Shown: in pieces, positions 1 to 8,782 of the stretch
Layout: every line of letters starts with the position of its first letter
Numbering within the stretch: the stretch's first letter is position 1
The notes under the pieces: model-generated
The model's input: only the letters and a program-made list of their open reading frames with translations
Database searches by the model: none
Told to the model about the DNA's origin: nothing
Program-made: the position numbers and the translations under genes
Assembly: GCA_963785075.1 (NCBI GenBank)
Contig: CAWATW010000004.1
Location: 124,001 to 188,000 of the forward strand
Direction: 5' to 3'
From: JAOUGY01 sp963785075
GTDB taxonomy: Bacteria > Actinomycetota > Acidimicrobiia > Spongiisociales > ZC4RG35
Length of the DNA: 64,000 nt

Positions 1-1
1 C

Positions 2-439
2 GACGCCGATCCCCAGAAGCTGCTCAGCGTGTTCAACGAGGTGAGCCGGGTGCGCGGGGAGATCGAAGTGCTCGAAGGACGGCGCAGGTTGCTCGACAAC
101 CAGGCGAGCCTTTCCACGATCACCATCGCGATCACCCCGACCCCTTCGGCCGAGCCGATCGTCGAAGAGGGATGGCAGCCGCTCGTCACCGCCCGCCAGG
201 CGTTGCGCGACCTCGTCGACTCGCTCCAATCCCTGGGCGACGCCGCGATCTGGTTCGTCGTCTTTGCGTTGCCTGTGCTGCTGATCCTCGCCACGCCGGT
301 GGTGCTGTTCGTGTGGTTCCTCCGTCGTCTCTCGAGGCGACGGGCCGCCAGGACCGTGGCCTCCCAGCCGACTTCGGCACCGAGCCCTGAGCCCGTACCA
401 GCGGCGGTGCCGGAAGCGCCGGCCGACCAGTCGGACTGA
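2..439 (+). CDS. DUF4349-type membrane protein, C-terminal part (5' truncated by window edge)
   Basis: The reading frame is open from base 2, so the gene begins upstream of the window. The visible 145 residues hold the end of a helical region with the pattern LxxVxNEVSRVRGEIEVLEGRRRLL, then STITIAI, which is the typical end of the DUF4349 extracellular domain. A single hydrophobic helix follows (roughly residues 85-110 of the visible part), then a basic stretch RRLSRRRAAR and a Pro/Ala-rich cytoplasmic tail. Family members are lipoprotein-like or membrane-anchored proteins of unknown function with a coiled coil next to the membrane helix. A GTG at 29 lies inside the domain and is not a credible start. 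Transcription probably ends at the hairpin at 457-487. Confidence 0.7.
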   Translation, partial: DADPQKLLSVFNEVSRVRGEIEVLEGRRRLLDNQASLSTITIAITPTPSAEPIVEEGWQPLVTARQALRDLVDSLQSLGDAAIWFVVFALPVLLILATPVVLFVWFLRRLSRRRAARTVASQPTSAPSPEPVPAAVPEAPADQSD

Positions 440-456
440 CTTCGACCGACACTCCG

Positions 457-487
457 GATCGAGGGGCGCACCGTGCGCCCCTCGATC
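457..487 (+). terminator. Perfect 14-bp hairpin, likely terminator of the DUF4349 gene
   Basis: The 14-base arm GATCGAGGGGCGCA at 457-470 is followed by a 3-base loop and its exact complement at 474-487. It begins 17 bp after the DUF4349 stop. There is no T-tract, which is common for actinobacterial terminators. The -10 of the next gene starts only 5 bp after the hairpin. Confidence 0.6.
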
Positions 488-503
488 GCGCTATAACCAC
501 CCG

Positions 504-2126
504 ATGAACGAGCAGGCAGACACGGTCTTCGTCAACGGCGCCGTGTTCACTGCCGACCCGGCCCGCAGTTGGGCTCGAGCCGTTGCCATCGCAGGCGATC
601 GAATCTCCTCTGTCGGTGACGACGAACAGGTGCTCGCCGAGGCCGGGCCCGAAACCGAGATCGTCGACCTCGGAGGCCGCCTCCTCTCCCCCGGGTTTCA
701 AGACGCCCACGTTCACCCGGCCACCGGGGGCGAGATCAGCCTGTCGTGCAACCTCGCCGACGCCTCGGGCGCCGACCAGGCAGCGGCACTGATCGCCGGA
801 TACGTCCGCTCACACCCCAACGACGAGTGGGTTCGGGGAGGCGGATGGCACTATGCGTGGTACCCGCGCGGTTGCCCGACACGCGCCCAGCTGGACCGAC
901 TCGTCCCCGATCGCCCGGCCTACCTCAGGGTGGCGGACGGTCATTCGGGGTGGGCGAACTCCATCGCGCTGCAACTCGCCGGTGTGACCGCAGAGACAGC
1001 GGACCCGCCCGACGGCCGCATCGAGCGGGAGCCCGATGGCCGCCCCCAAGGAACTCTGCACGAAGGGGCGATGCACCTGGTCGAGCGGGTGATGCCGCCG
1101 GCAGCTCCCGAACGACTCGAACAAGCCCTGCTCGCGGGCCAGGATCACCTCTTCTCGCTGGGGATAACCGCTTGGCAGGATGCTTGGGTCGGCCCGGAGC
1201 TCCATGATGCCTACGCGAGGCTTGCCGCCGACGGGCGCCTCCGAGGAACGGCTCGAGCGTCCTTGTGGTGGGACCGCGAACGAGGTCTCGAACAGATCGA
1301 GGAGTTCGAGGACAGGCGACGGGCCGCCTCCGAGCGTTACCACCCACGCACGATCAAGCTCATGCTCGACGGGGTGTGCGAGAACTGCACAGCGTCGGTT
1401 CTCGAACCGTATCTCGACGCCGACGGGGCTCGGACCGAGAACCGAGGGATCGACATGATCGACCCCGACGAGCTCCCCACCATCGTCTCCGAGCTCGACC
1501 GGCGCGGGTTCCAATGCCACTTCCACGCCATCGGCGATCGCGCCGTGCGCAACGCCCTCGACGCGGTCGAAACCGCACTCGGACGGAACGGTTGGCGGTC
1601 GAATCGGCACCACATCGCTCACATCCAGATCGTCGATCCCGCCGACGTCCCCCGCTTCAGGCGCCTCGGCGTTGCTGCCAACGCCCAGGCGTTGTGGGCG
1701 TGCAACGAATCGTCCCAGGTAGACCTGACCATTCCCTTCATCGGCGCTTCCCGGTCAGAGCTCCAATACCCGTTCGCCTCGTTGTTGGCGGCCGGCGCAG
1801 TGCTTGCTATGGGGAGTGACTGGTCGGTTTCGACCGCCGACGTCATGGCCCAGATCTCGGTGGCGGTCGCCCGCACGATACCGGCCGATCGACCGAGTGA
1901 GCCTTTCGTTCCGACCGAGCGCATTCGTCTCGTCGACGCGCTTTCGGCATTCACCGCCGGTTCGGCCTGGGTCAATCATCTCGAAGGCGACCGCGGCACC
2001 ATTCGCACTGGAGGTGTGGCCGACGTGGCGGTACTGGGGGAGAATCCGTTCGACACCGATCGTCCGCTCCATGACATCCGCGTCGACCTGACGATGGTTG
2101 GCGGCGAGGTCGTACACCGCCGGTGA
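504..2126 (+). CDS. Amidohydrolase family 3 protein (YtcJ/NfdA-like)
   Basis: This is a 540-residue metal-dependent amidohydrolase of the Amidohydro_3 group. The N-terminal beta strands (DTVFVNGAVFTADP, GDRISSVG) form the usual small composite domain. DAHVHP near residue 70 is the first metal-binding motif, and GSDWSVST near residue 434 carries the conserved Asp. The length matches YtcJ-like proteins and N-substituted formamide deformylases; the natural substrate cannot be read from the sequence. ATG 504 has no Shine-Dalgarno sequence, but TATAAC at 492-497 lies 6 nt upstream, consistent with a leaderless mRNA. It is followed by small DUF4190 genes with no obvious functional tie. Confidence 0.85.
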   Translation: MNEQADTVFVNGAVFTADPARSWARAVAIAGDRISSVGDDEQVLAEAGPETEIVDLGGRLLSPGFQDAHVHPATGGEISLSCNLADASGADQAAALIAGYVRSHPNDEWVRGGGWHYAWYPRGCPTRAQLDRLVPDRPAYLRVADGHSGWANSIALQLAGVTAETADPPDGRIEREPDGRPQGTLHEGAMHLVERVMPPAAPERLEQALLAGQDHLFSLGITAWQDAWVGPELHDAYARLAADGRLRGTARASLWWDRERGLEQIEEFEDRRRAASERYHPRTIKLMLDGVCENCTASVLEPYLDADGARTENRGIDMIDPDELPTIVSELDRRGFQCHFHAIGDRAVRNALDAVETALGRNGWRSNRHHIAHIQIVDPADVPRFRRLGVAANAQALWACNESSQVDLTIPFIGASRSELQYPFASLLAAGAVLAMGSDWSVSTADVMAQISVAVARTIPADRPSEPFVPTERIRLVDALSAFTAGSAWVNHLEGDRGTIRTGGVADVAVLGENPFDTDRPLHDIRVDLTMVGGEVVHRR

Positions 2127-2181
2127 GCACCCGGCATCTACGCTCGCGAGTACCGTTGCCGTCAGCGACCAGGAGCAAAGC

Positions 2182-2484
2182 GTGACCGTACCTCCACCTC
2201 AACCCGACCCGAGCCAGTATCCCGAGACCAGCCAGGCGGTCACGGCACTCGTCCTCGGGATTCTCGGAATCGTCACCTGCCCGGTGCTGGGACCGTTCGC
2301 GTGGCAGATCGGTCAGAAGGAACTGGATGCGATAGACGACGGCAGACGCCCGGCTCAGAATCGCGGGACCGCCAACGCCGGAAAGATCCTCGGCATCGTG
2401 GGCACGGTCCTCCTCGGGCTCTCGCTTCTGGTCCTCGTGTTCTTCCTCGTCATCGGCGGCATCGCCATCGTCGGATCCTCGTGA
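2182..2484 (+). CDS. DUF4190 small membrane protein
   Basis: This 100-residue protein has a short Pro-rich N-terminus (PPPQPDPSQYPET), then two hydrophobic segments (about 20-45 and 70-95). Between them is the DUF4190 signature: ALVLGILGIV, a conserved polar loop with GQKELDAIDDGRR, and AGKILGIVGTVL. The start is GTG 2182, preceded at 6 nt by AGGAG (2171-2175). An upstream in-frame ATG at 2098 would overlap the amidohydrolase and add a non-hydrophobic tail, so it was rejected. DUF4190 proteins are of unknown function. A paralogue follows at 2542. Confidence 0.75.
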   Translation: MTVPPPQPDPSQYPETSQAVTALVLGILGIVTCPVLGPFAWQIGQKELDAIDDGRRPAQNRGTANAGKILGIVGTVLLGLSLLVLVFFLVIGGIAIVGSS

Positions 2485-2541
2485 TACCGGCGTCGCAACT
2501 CCCGCCTTGGTAGGTTCTACGCAGTCGACGAGGGAGCGCGA

Positions 2542-2832
2542 ATGACAGCCATACCACCGACCGCAGCGGCCTACCCGGAGAAGAGCCAGGCGACGACAGC
2601 GCTCGTGCTCTCGATCCTCGGAGTCCTGTGTTGTGGAATCCTTGGAATCGTGGGCCTGGTGATGGCGAACACCGAGAAGCAGGCCATCACCGCCGGACGC
2701 CGAGACCCGGCCAACCAGGGGATGGCTCAGGCCGCATTCATCATCGGCATCGTGGGGGTGGCGCTGTGGGCACTGGGGCTCATTGCCCAGATCACGATCC
2801 TTCCGTCGATCCTCGACAACGCGAACTTCTGA
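2542..2832 (+). CDS. DUF4190 small membrane protein (paralogue)
   Basis: This 96-residue protein is a second copy of the same fold as the preceding gene. It has an N-terminal PEKSQATTALVLSILGV segment, a CC pair in the first membrane helix, the polar loop NTEKQAITAGRRDPANQG, and a second helix starting AQAAFIIGIVG. GAGGGAGCG lies 5-10 nt before the ATG. Its TGA overlaps the ATG of the DUF2752 gene (TGATG), so the two are probably translationally coupled. The function is unknown; membrane localisation is the only safe statement. Confidence 0.75.
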   Translation: MTAIPPTAAAYPEKSQATTALVLSILGVLCCGILGIVGLVMANTEKQAITAGRRDPANQGMAQAAFIIGIVGVALWALGLIAQITILPSILDNANF

Positions 2833-3227
2833 TGCGATCCCTCGTCGCCATCGCCAGAAACCGGTGGATGCCGTTGCTGGCCCCACCGGCACTCCTGGCG
2901 TTCCTGGCGGTCAAACCTACGGGCGCGGGACCAACGGTGTGCCCGTTTGCGATCGCCACGGGCCACGCGTGCCCGTTGTGTGGCGGAACGAGGGCAGCGT
3001 CCGCCCTCGTTCAGGGAGACCTGACTGCGGCGTGGGCGCTCCACCCCATGATCTTTGCGATCGCGCCGCTCGCCCTGTTCGGATGGGTCGCATGGCTAGG
3101 CGTCTCCCGTGGGTGGTGGAACGCTCCGTCGAGCAAGCTGACCAACCGGTTCGCACTCGTCGTCGGAATCGGCACCTTCTCCCTTTGGATCGCCCGGGCG
3201 ATCTCCGGGACGCTGCCGCCCGTCTGA
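2832..3227 (+). CDS. DUF2752 membrane protein
   Basis: This 131-residue protein carries the DUF2752 hallmark CPFAIATGHACPLCGGTRA (about residues 37-55), with three cysteines and a TR pair. Hydrophobic helices lie at about 10-28, 70-95 and 108-128. Family members are predicted inner-membrane proteins of unknown function; the Cys cluster suggests metal or disulfide chemistry at the membrane. The ATG overlaps the stop of the preceding DUF4190 gene, and DUF4190-DUF2752 pairs are a frequent actinobacterial arrangement. It converges on mrp with a 3-bp gap. Confidence 0.8.
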   Translation: MRSLVAIARNRWMPLLAPPALLAFLAVKPTGAGPTVCPFAIATGHACPLCGGTRAASALVQGDLTAAWALHPMIFAIAPLALFGWVAWLGVSRGWWNAPSSKLTNRFALVVGIGTFSLWIARAISGTLPPV

Positions 3228-3230
3228 ACG

Positions 3231-4301
3231 TCAGCGGATGACGAGGTCTGGGTGTGTGCGCACCCGTGGCTTGCGTTCCGCAACCGCGTCGGCGAGTTGA
3301 TCGAAGGCTGCTGCCGCCTCGCTCCCGGGAGCGGCGAGGGCGACCGGCACTCCCTCGTCTGCACCGGCTCGCATGGCGGGGAGCAAGGGGATCCGGGCCA
3401 TCATGGGAACGCCTACCTCCTCGGCGAGTGTGGCGCCGCCGCCCTCGCCGAACAGCGCGTATTGCTTTCCGTCGTCACCGGTGAACCATGACATGTTCTC
3501 TACGACTCCCATGACTTCCTGGTTCACCTTCTCGGCCATGAGCGCCGCCCGCCTCGCCACCCGCTGGGCGGTGGGCTGCGGCGTCGTGACCAACAGCACC
3601 TGCGCCCGCGGGAGGAACTGCGACATCGAGATCGAGACGTCGCCTGTTCCGGGAGGCATGTCGACCAGCAGGAAGTCGGGCTCATCCCACCAGACGTCCT
3701 TGAGGAACTGCTCGATCGCCTTGTGGAGCATGGGCCCACGCCAGATCACGGCCTGGTCGTCACCCACGAAATAGTCCATCGACATCGCCTTCACGCCGTG
3801 CGCCACCGGAGGAACGATCGACTGTTCGATGACCACCGGTGGGTAGTCGATGCCCAGCATCCGCGGGATGGAGAATCCCCAGATATCCGCATCGATGACC
3901 CCGACAGAACGCCCACTCCGGACCAGGGCCACTGCGAGATTGGTCGTGACCGACGACTTGCCGACCCCTCCCTTCCCGGAAGACACGGCGATGACGCGGG
4001 TGCGGGAACCGGTCTCACCCACTCCGGGTCCGGTCTTCGACTTGAGCGACTCCATCATCGCCGCCCGCCGATCGTCGTCCATGGGTGTGAGCTCGATGTC
4101 GAAGTCCGCTCCGGCCGCCTCACGGATACGGGCTTCGAGATCGGCGGCCAGCGGATAGTTCGGGACGGGCACCAACACCTGGACCCGGTTCGATCCGAAT
4201 CGCTTCTCGGAGATCGTCCCCACCATACCGAGTTCGCCAAGGGGGCGCTCGAGCAGGGGATCGACCACGGCTGCGAGTGCGGACTCGAGTGGCTGGCTCA
4301 T
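3231..4301 (-). CDS. mrp: Mrp/NBP35-type iron-sulfur cluster carrier ATPase
   Basis: This 356-residue P-loop ATPase has an N-terminal DUF59/MIP18-like domain (about 5-80) and a deviant Walker A GKGGVGKSS at about 109-117. A Walker B-like LLVDMPPGTGD and the family motif VVENMSWF follow. Mrp/ApbC proteins bind and transfer Fe-S clusters in the cytoplasm. The CxxC usually found after the NMS motif is absent: the segment reads FTGDDGKQYALFG, as in many actinobacterial members. The start at 4301 was chosen because AAGGA sits 7 nt upstream; the ATG at 4307 overlaps that site. It is divergent from a four-cysteine regulator, which fits an Fe-S theme. Confidence 0.9.
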   Translation of the reverse strand: MSQPLESALAAVVDPLLERPLGELGMVGTISEKRFGSNRVQVLVPVPNYPLAADLEARIREAAGADFDIELTPMDDDRRAAMMESLKSKTGPGVGETGSRTRVIAVSSGKGGVGKSSVTTNLAVALVRSGRSVGVIDADIWGFSIPRMLGIDYPPVVIEQSIVPPVAHGVKAMSMDYFVGDDQAVIWRGPMLHKAIEQFLKDVWWDEPDFLLVDMPPGTGDVSISMSQFLPRAQVLLVTTPQPTAQRVARRAALMAEKVNQEVMGVVENMSWFTGDDGKQYALFGEGGGATLAEEVGVPMMARIPLLPAMRAGADEGVPVALAAPGSEAAAAFDQLADAVAERKPRVRTHPDLVIR

Positions 4302-4380
4302 CGACATTTCCTTCTGAGATCGGGAATCGGGGTCTGGTCGTGGTGCCGCCCGCACGCCGACCATTTCTCCTACGGAGATC

Positions 4381-4413
4381 GTGTTTAGAACACGTCGCAA
4401 CTATAGTTTGAGG
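4381..4413. promoter_or_regulatory. Divergent mrp/SufR-like promoter with two palindromes
   Basis: The short region between mrp and the regulator contains the inverted repeat GTGTTTAGAACAC (4381-4393) and the 10-bp palindrome AACTATAGTT (4399-4408). The second palindrome contains the -10 TATAGT (4402-4407) of the rightward gene, 6 nt before its GTG. The palindromes are good candidates for the binding site of the adjacent regulator, giving autoregulation and control of mrp. The role is inferred from position only. Confidence 0.5.
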
Positions 4414-5154
4414 GTGTCGAAGCCAATCTCGGCCGAATCGAGCCAGCTCGACCGCTCGATCGGCGACCTGACCGCCGCCCTCGGCGACCCGACGCGGCGC
4501 GCCATCTACATCGCCGTGCGCGAGGCGCGCGAACCGGTCACCAGCGCCTCGGTCGCCGGTCTCTTCGAGATCCACCCCAACGTCGCACGCCACCATCTCG
4601 ACAAACTGGCATCCGACGGATACCTCCAGGTCAGCCATCGGCGCCCCTCCGGACGCAGTGGCCCCGGGGCAGGTCGCCCCGCCAAGTGCTACGAGCCCAC
4701 CCACAAGCCGATCGACGTCCATTTCCCGGCCCGTCGTCCCCACCTCCTGGTCGAGCTGCTGGTGAGGTTGGTCGATCGGATCGCTCCGGAGGACATCGCG
4801 AGGATCGCCGAGGAGGTGGGTCGGGAGTACGGCCGCGAGCTGGCAACCGAGGTCGGCACCCCCGAGCAGGATGGCTATCACAACGCCGTCAAGGCGGTGG
4901 CCCAGACGATGTCCGGACTCGGCTTTGGCATCGACACCGACGCGACCGGCGACGTCGAGCGACTGCTCACCTCCCACTGCCCCTTCGGGTCCGCGGCCAT
5001 CGGACACGCCGACGTGGTTTGCTCGCTCGACCGAGGCATCATCTCCGGGCTGTTCGAGCACATGAGCGAGAGCTGCGAACCGGTCCTCCATCCCCACACC
5101 GACCCGGTCGAGGCGTGCGTCACCGAGGTGACCCTGACCATCGGTCGAGGCTGA
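4414..5154 (+). CDS. SufR-like HTH regulator with four C-terminal cysteines
   Basis: This 246-residue protein has an ArsR/MarR-type winged helix at about 15-95 (LGDPTRRAIYIAV, HPNVARHHLDKLASDGYL). An all-alpha linker follows, then a C-terminal domain with cysteines in HCPFG, VVCSLD, ESCEP and EACVTEV. Four spaced cysteines after an HTH is the layout of SufR, the Fe-S sensing repressor of suf operons. No suf genes are visible here, but mrp is divergently adjacent. GTG 4414 is 6 nt after TATAGT, so the mRNA is probably leaderless; a GTG at 4381 would lie inside the promoter. Cluster binding and the target are inferences. Confidence 0.7.
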   Translation: MSKPISAESSQLDRSIGDLTAALGDPTRRAIYIAVREAREPVTSASVAGLFEIHPNVARHHLDKLASDGYLQVSHRRPSGRSGPGAGRPAKCYEPTHKPIDVHFPARRPHLLVELLVRLVDRIAPEDIARIAEEVGREYGRELATEVGTPEQDGYHNAVKAVAQTMSGLGFGIDTDATGDVERLLTSHCPFGSAAIGHADVVCSLDRGIISGLFEHMSESCEPVLHPHTDPVEACVTEVTLTIGRG

Positions 5155-5198
5155 GCGGAGACCGTTTTGCCGTTTGCGGCCGCCTGTCAAGGGGACCT

Positions 5199-6017
5199 GT
5201 GCTGACGCTGACGGCCGGTGAGATCCACGTTGCGGTCGTCCCCGAAATGGGTGGGAGCCTGCAGCGACTCAGCGTCGGCCCGGCCGACATTCTCCGCCGG
5301 GGTCGACCCGATCTGGGAAGCGCCTTGCACATGGCGAGCTTCCCCATGGTGCCCTGGTGCAACCGCATCGCCGACGGGACATTCACATGGGAAGACCGGC
5401 TCGTCGATGTCGGTCCCTCTCCCGAGTTGGGTGAGCGACACGGGCTTCACGGCCACGGTTGGCGTTGGCGATGGGACGTCCTCGAGTCCGACGAAGGGTC
5501 GGCAGTGCTCGGTTTCCTGCACCCGGCAGGACGCTGGCCGTGGCGGTACCAGGCCGAACAGGCGATCGTCGTTGAGAGCGCCCGGGTGACGATCACCCTC
5601 CGCGTCGAGAACCTGTCCGACAGCCCCATGCCTGTGGCCCTTGGGTTCCATCCATGGTTCGAACGCCCTGCGCGTTTCACCGCGAACGTGGACGGACAGT
5701 GGGTCGGCGACGATGTGATCCCGGACCGATGGGCCGAAGCCGATGCCTTTCGTGGGTTCGACGTCGACCACCGTGAATACGACAACACCTTCACAGGATG
5801 GGATGGGCGGGCGATGATCGATCTGACCGGCATGCGGGTGCAACTCACGTCGGATCTCGACAAGCTCCACGTGTTCACGCCGAAGGGGCGAGGCCACTTT
5901 GCCCTCGAGCCCACAGGTGGTTCGCCGGCGGCACTCAACCACCCAGATCGCGAGCCGCTGGCACTCCTCGGACCGGGAGCCACGACGCAGCGGTTCATGC
6001 GTATCTCCATCGCGTGA
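5199..6017 (+). CDS. Aldose 1-epimerase family protein
   Basis: This 272-residue galactose-mutarotase-fold protein has the motif NRIADGTF (sugar binding), HGLHGHGWRW with the first catalytic-type His near residue 90, LGFHPWF with the second conserved His near residue 150, and LEPTGGSPAALNHPD with the conserved acid near the C-terminus. Members interconvert anomers of hexoses or hexose phosphates in the cytoplasm; the specific sugar is not predictable. The start at GTG 5199 is supported by AAGGGGA 4-10 nt upstream. It lies 44 bp after the SufR-like gene and 60 bp before acnA, and probably has no functional link to them. Confidence 0.85.
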   Translation: MLTLTAGEIHVAVVPEMGGSLQRLSVGPADILRRGRPDLGSALHMASFPMVPWCNRIADGTFTWEDRLVDVGPSPELGERHGLHGHGWRWRWDVLESDEGSAVLGFLHPAGRWPWRYQAEQAIVVESARVTITLRVENLSDSPMPVALGFHPWFERPARFTANVDGQWVGDDVIPDRWAEADAFRGFDVDHREYDNTFTGWDGRAMIDLTGMRVQLTSDLDKLHVFTPKGRGHFALEPTGGSPAALNHPDREPLALLGPGATTQRFMRISIA

Positions 6018-6077
6018 CATCGGCGCCGGAACGGCCCGACCCCGAGCCACACCTTGGGCCTCGGTACACTCCGTGCC

Positions 6078-8711
6078 ATGGCCTCTGATACTCCCCTCTC
6101 CACGCCGCTCGGCGAACGCCGGATCGCACGCCTCTCCGATGCCGGCGCCGTCGACCACCTCCCGTACTCGATCAAGGTCCTCCTCGAGTCTGCGATCAGG
6201 AACGAAGACGGAACCTCGGTGACCCCGGCGCACATATCGACCATCGCCGCCTACGACGCCCACGGTGTCGGCGAGACCGAGATTCCCTTCATCCCAGGGC
6301 GCGTGGTCCTCCAGGACTTCACCGGTGTGCCCGCCGTGGTCGACCTCGCCGCCATGCGAGCTGCGATCGTCCGCATGACCGGAGATCCAGAGAGCGCCGA
6401 CAAGGTGAACCCGGGTGTCCCCTGCGATCTCGTGGTCGACCATTCGGTCCAGGTCGACGCGTTCAACCGGCCGGACGCCCTCCTCATCAACAGCCGCAGG
6501 GAGTTCGAACGCAACGAGGAGCGGTACGAGTTCCTCAAGTGGGGCCAGTCGGCATTCCACAACTTCCGTGTGGTCCCTCCGGCGACCGGGATCGTGCACC
6601 AGGTTAACCTCGAGTATCTCGCCCGAGTGGCCTGGGATGACGGCACCTGGCTCTATCCCGACTCCTTGGTCGGAACCGACAGCCACACGACGATGATCAA
6701 CGGCCTTGGCGTCGTCGGCTGGGGCGTTGGAGGTATCGAAGCGGAAGCCGCCATGCTCGGCCAGCCCATCTCGATGCTGCTCCCCGAGGTCGTGGGCTTT
6801 CGGCTGACGGGCAAGCTCACCGAGGGCGCCACCGCCACCGATCTGGTGCTCCTCGTCACCCAGATGCTGCGAGAGCATGGAGTCGTCGGGAAGTTCGTGG
6901 AGTTCCACGGCCCGGGCCTCCAGGACATGCCACTCGCCAACCGCGCCACGATCGCCAACATGGCGCCCGAGTACGGAGCGACGATCGGGTTCTTCCCTGT
7001 GGACGACCGGACACTCGACTACCTCCGGCTCACGGGCCGACCCGATGCGCTGATCGAAGCCATCGAGTGGTACTACCGCGAACAGGGCCTGTGGCGCGAC
7101 GACAACCGGTCGATCGAGTACACCACCGAGCTGCAGCTCGACATGGGGACGGTCCAGCCGGCGTTGGCCGGGCCGAAACGGCCGCAGGATCGAATCGATC
7201 TGTCCGCGATGCAGGAGACCTGGTCCACGGCGCTGAAGACGACCTTCGGAAGGCAGGGCGACCCGATCACCACCGATCCCATCTCGTATGACGAGAAGGA
7301 ATTCACGCTTCGTGACGGTGACGTCGTGATCGCCGCCATCACCTCGTGCACCAACACATCGAACCCCGATGTGATGGTTGCCGCCGGTCTCGTGGCACAG
7401 AAGGCCAAGGAGCTGGGGATCACTCGAAAGCCGTGGGTCAAGACGTCTCTCGCACCCGGATCCAAGGTGGTCACGGAATACTTGGAGTCGGCAGGGCTGC
7501 TCGACGATCTGGAGGCGGCGGGGTTCTACCTGGTGGGCTACGGCTGCACGACCTGCATCGGAAACTCCGGGCCGCTGCCCGAACAGATCTCGCATGCCAT
7601 CAACCTGAGTGGCATGGTGGCCACGTCGGTGCTGTCCGGAAACCGGAACTTCGAGGGTCGGATCTCCCCCGACGTGCAGGCGAACTACCTGGCATCGCCC
7701 CCGCTGGTCGTGGCGTACGCCCTTGCCGGGACGGTGAACTGGGATCCCAACAACGACCCCTTCCCCGGGACGGACGTCTATCTCCGTGATGTCTGGCCGA
7801 CCCAGGCCGAGATCGATGCGGTGGTGGCCGAGCACGTGACGCGAAGGCAGTTCGTCGAGAAGTACGCCGACGTCTTCTCCGGTGCCGAGGAGTGGCAGTC
7901 CATCGCCACCTCCGGTGGCTCATTGTACGACTGGAACCCGGACTCCACCTACGTCCAAGAGCCACCGTTCTTCGTGGGGCTGTCGAGCGAGGTCACACCG
8001 ATCCGTCCCATAACGGGAGCCCGGGCGCTCGCCAAGCTCGGCGACTCCGTCACCACCGACCACATCTCCCCCGCCGGCTCCATCAAGGTCGACTCCCCGG
8101 CCGGGCAGTACCTGGTGGCCAACGGCGTGCAGCCGGCAATGTTCAACTCGTACGGGTCACGTCGCGGCAACGATCGGGTGATGACGCGCGGAACGTTCGC
8201 CAACATCCGGGTCAGGAATCTGCTTGCGCCGGGAACCGAAGGCGGTTTCACCACCGACTTCCTCGACGGCAACGTCAAGACCATCTACGAAGCCGCGATG
8301 CACTACCAGGAACAGGGCGTTCCGCTCGTCGTCCTGGCGGGCAAGGACTACGGAATGGGTTCGAGCCGCGACTGGGCGGCGAAGGGCACCTTCCTCCTCG
8401 GCGTAAAGGCGGTGCTCGCCGAGAGCTTCGAGCGAATCCACCGTTCGAACCTCGTGATGATGGGTGTCCTGCCCCTCGAGTATCGCGAAGGCGCCACCGC
8501 CGACAGCCTCGGGCTCGACGGCTCCGAAACCTACGAGATCGACGTCGACGACATGCTGGTCCCACGCCAACCCGTGTTGGTCCGAGCCATCAAGTCCACC
8601 GGCGGCATCATCGAGATCAAGGCCGTAGCCCGGGTGGACACTCCGGTCGAGGTGGAGTACCTCCGCCACGGGGGCATCCTCCATTACGTTCTCCGCCAGA
8701 TGGCCGACTGA
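6078..8711 (+). CDS. acnA: Aconitate hydratase A
   Basis: This 877-residue aconitase A interconverts citrate and isocitrate in the TCA cycle. The [4Fe-4S] ligands are in SCTNTSNPDVM (about residue 424) and YGCTTCIGNSG (about 489 and 492). The swivel domain carries GSSRDWAAKGT. The start at ATG 6078 is preceded by TACACT (6065-6070) with a 7-nt gap and no Shine-Dalgarno sequence, which fits a leaderless transcript; the in-frame GTG at 6054 would lie upstream of this -10. The N-terminus is shorter than in typical AcnA (the usual long first loop is compressed to STPLGERRIARLSD). It ends 40 bp before the convergent DUF559 gene, with a strong palindrome between them. Confidence 0.97.
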   Translation: MASDTPLSTPLGERRIARLSDAGAVDHLPYSIKVLLESAIRNEDGTSVTPAHISTIAAYDAHGVGETEIPFIPGRVVLQDFTGVPAVVDLAAMRAAIVRMTGDPESADKVNPGVPCDLVVDHSVQVDAFNRPDALLINSRREFERNEERYEFLKWGQSAFHNFRVVPPATGIVHQVNLEYLARVAWDDGTWLYPDSLVGTDSHTTMINGLGVVGWGVGGIEAEAAMLGQPISMLLPEVVGFRLTGKLTEGATATDLVLLVTQMLREHGVVGKFVEFHGPGLQDMPLANRATIANMAPEYGATIGFFPVDDRTLDYLRLTGRPDALIEAIEWYYREQGLWRDDNRSIEYTTELQLDMGTVQPALAGPKRPQDRIDLSAMQETWSTALKTTFGRQGDPITTDPISYDEKEFTLRDGDVVIAAITSCTNTSNPDVMVAAGLVAQKAKELGITRKPWVKTSLAPGSKVVTEYLESAGLLDDLEAAGFYLVGYGCTTCIGNSGPLPEQISHAINLSGMVATSVLSGNRNFEGRISPDVQANYLASPPLVVAYALAGTVNWDPNNDPFPGTDVYLRDVWPTQAEIDAVVAEHVTRRQFVEKYADVFSGAEEWQSIATSGGSLYDWNPDSTYVQEPPFFVGLSSEVTPIRPITGARALAKLGDSVTTDHISPAGSIKVDSPAGQYLVANGVQPAMFNSYGSRRGNDRVMTRGTFANIRVRNLLAPGTEGGFTTDFLDGNVKTIYEAAMHYQEQGVPLVVLAGKDYGMGSSRDWAAKGTFLLGVKAVLAESFERIHRSNLVMMGVLPLEYREGATADSLGLDGSETYEIDVDDMLVPRQPVLVRAIKSTGGIIEIKAVARVDTPVEVEYLRHGGILHYVLRQMAD

Positions 8712-8725
8712 CGCACGCTCCAGAG

Positions 8726-8782
8726 ACGGGTTTTGGTGCACAAAAGGGGCGTTATTCACGCCCTTTGTGCACCAAAACCCGT
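8726..8782. repeat. REP-like palindromic element, copy 1
   Basis: A perfect 19-bp inverted repeat (arms 8726-8744 and 8764-8782) encloses an inner stem GGGCGT/ACGCCC (8747-8752, 8758-8763) with loop TATTC. Two unpaired bases (AG, 8745-8746) separate the stems. The same architecture recurs at 9756-9817 and, inverted, at 50689-50737. The element lies between convergent acnA and the DUF559 gene, supplies the last codons and stop of the latter, and could act as a bidirectional terminator. Confidence 0.85.

Noticed and set aside
5187..7835. 882-residue antisense frame opposite aldose epimerase and acnA
   Set aside because: The opposite strand encodes clear homologues throughout; this frame has no recognisable domain and results from codon bias in GC-rich DNA.
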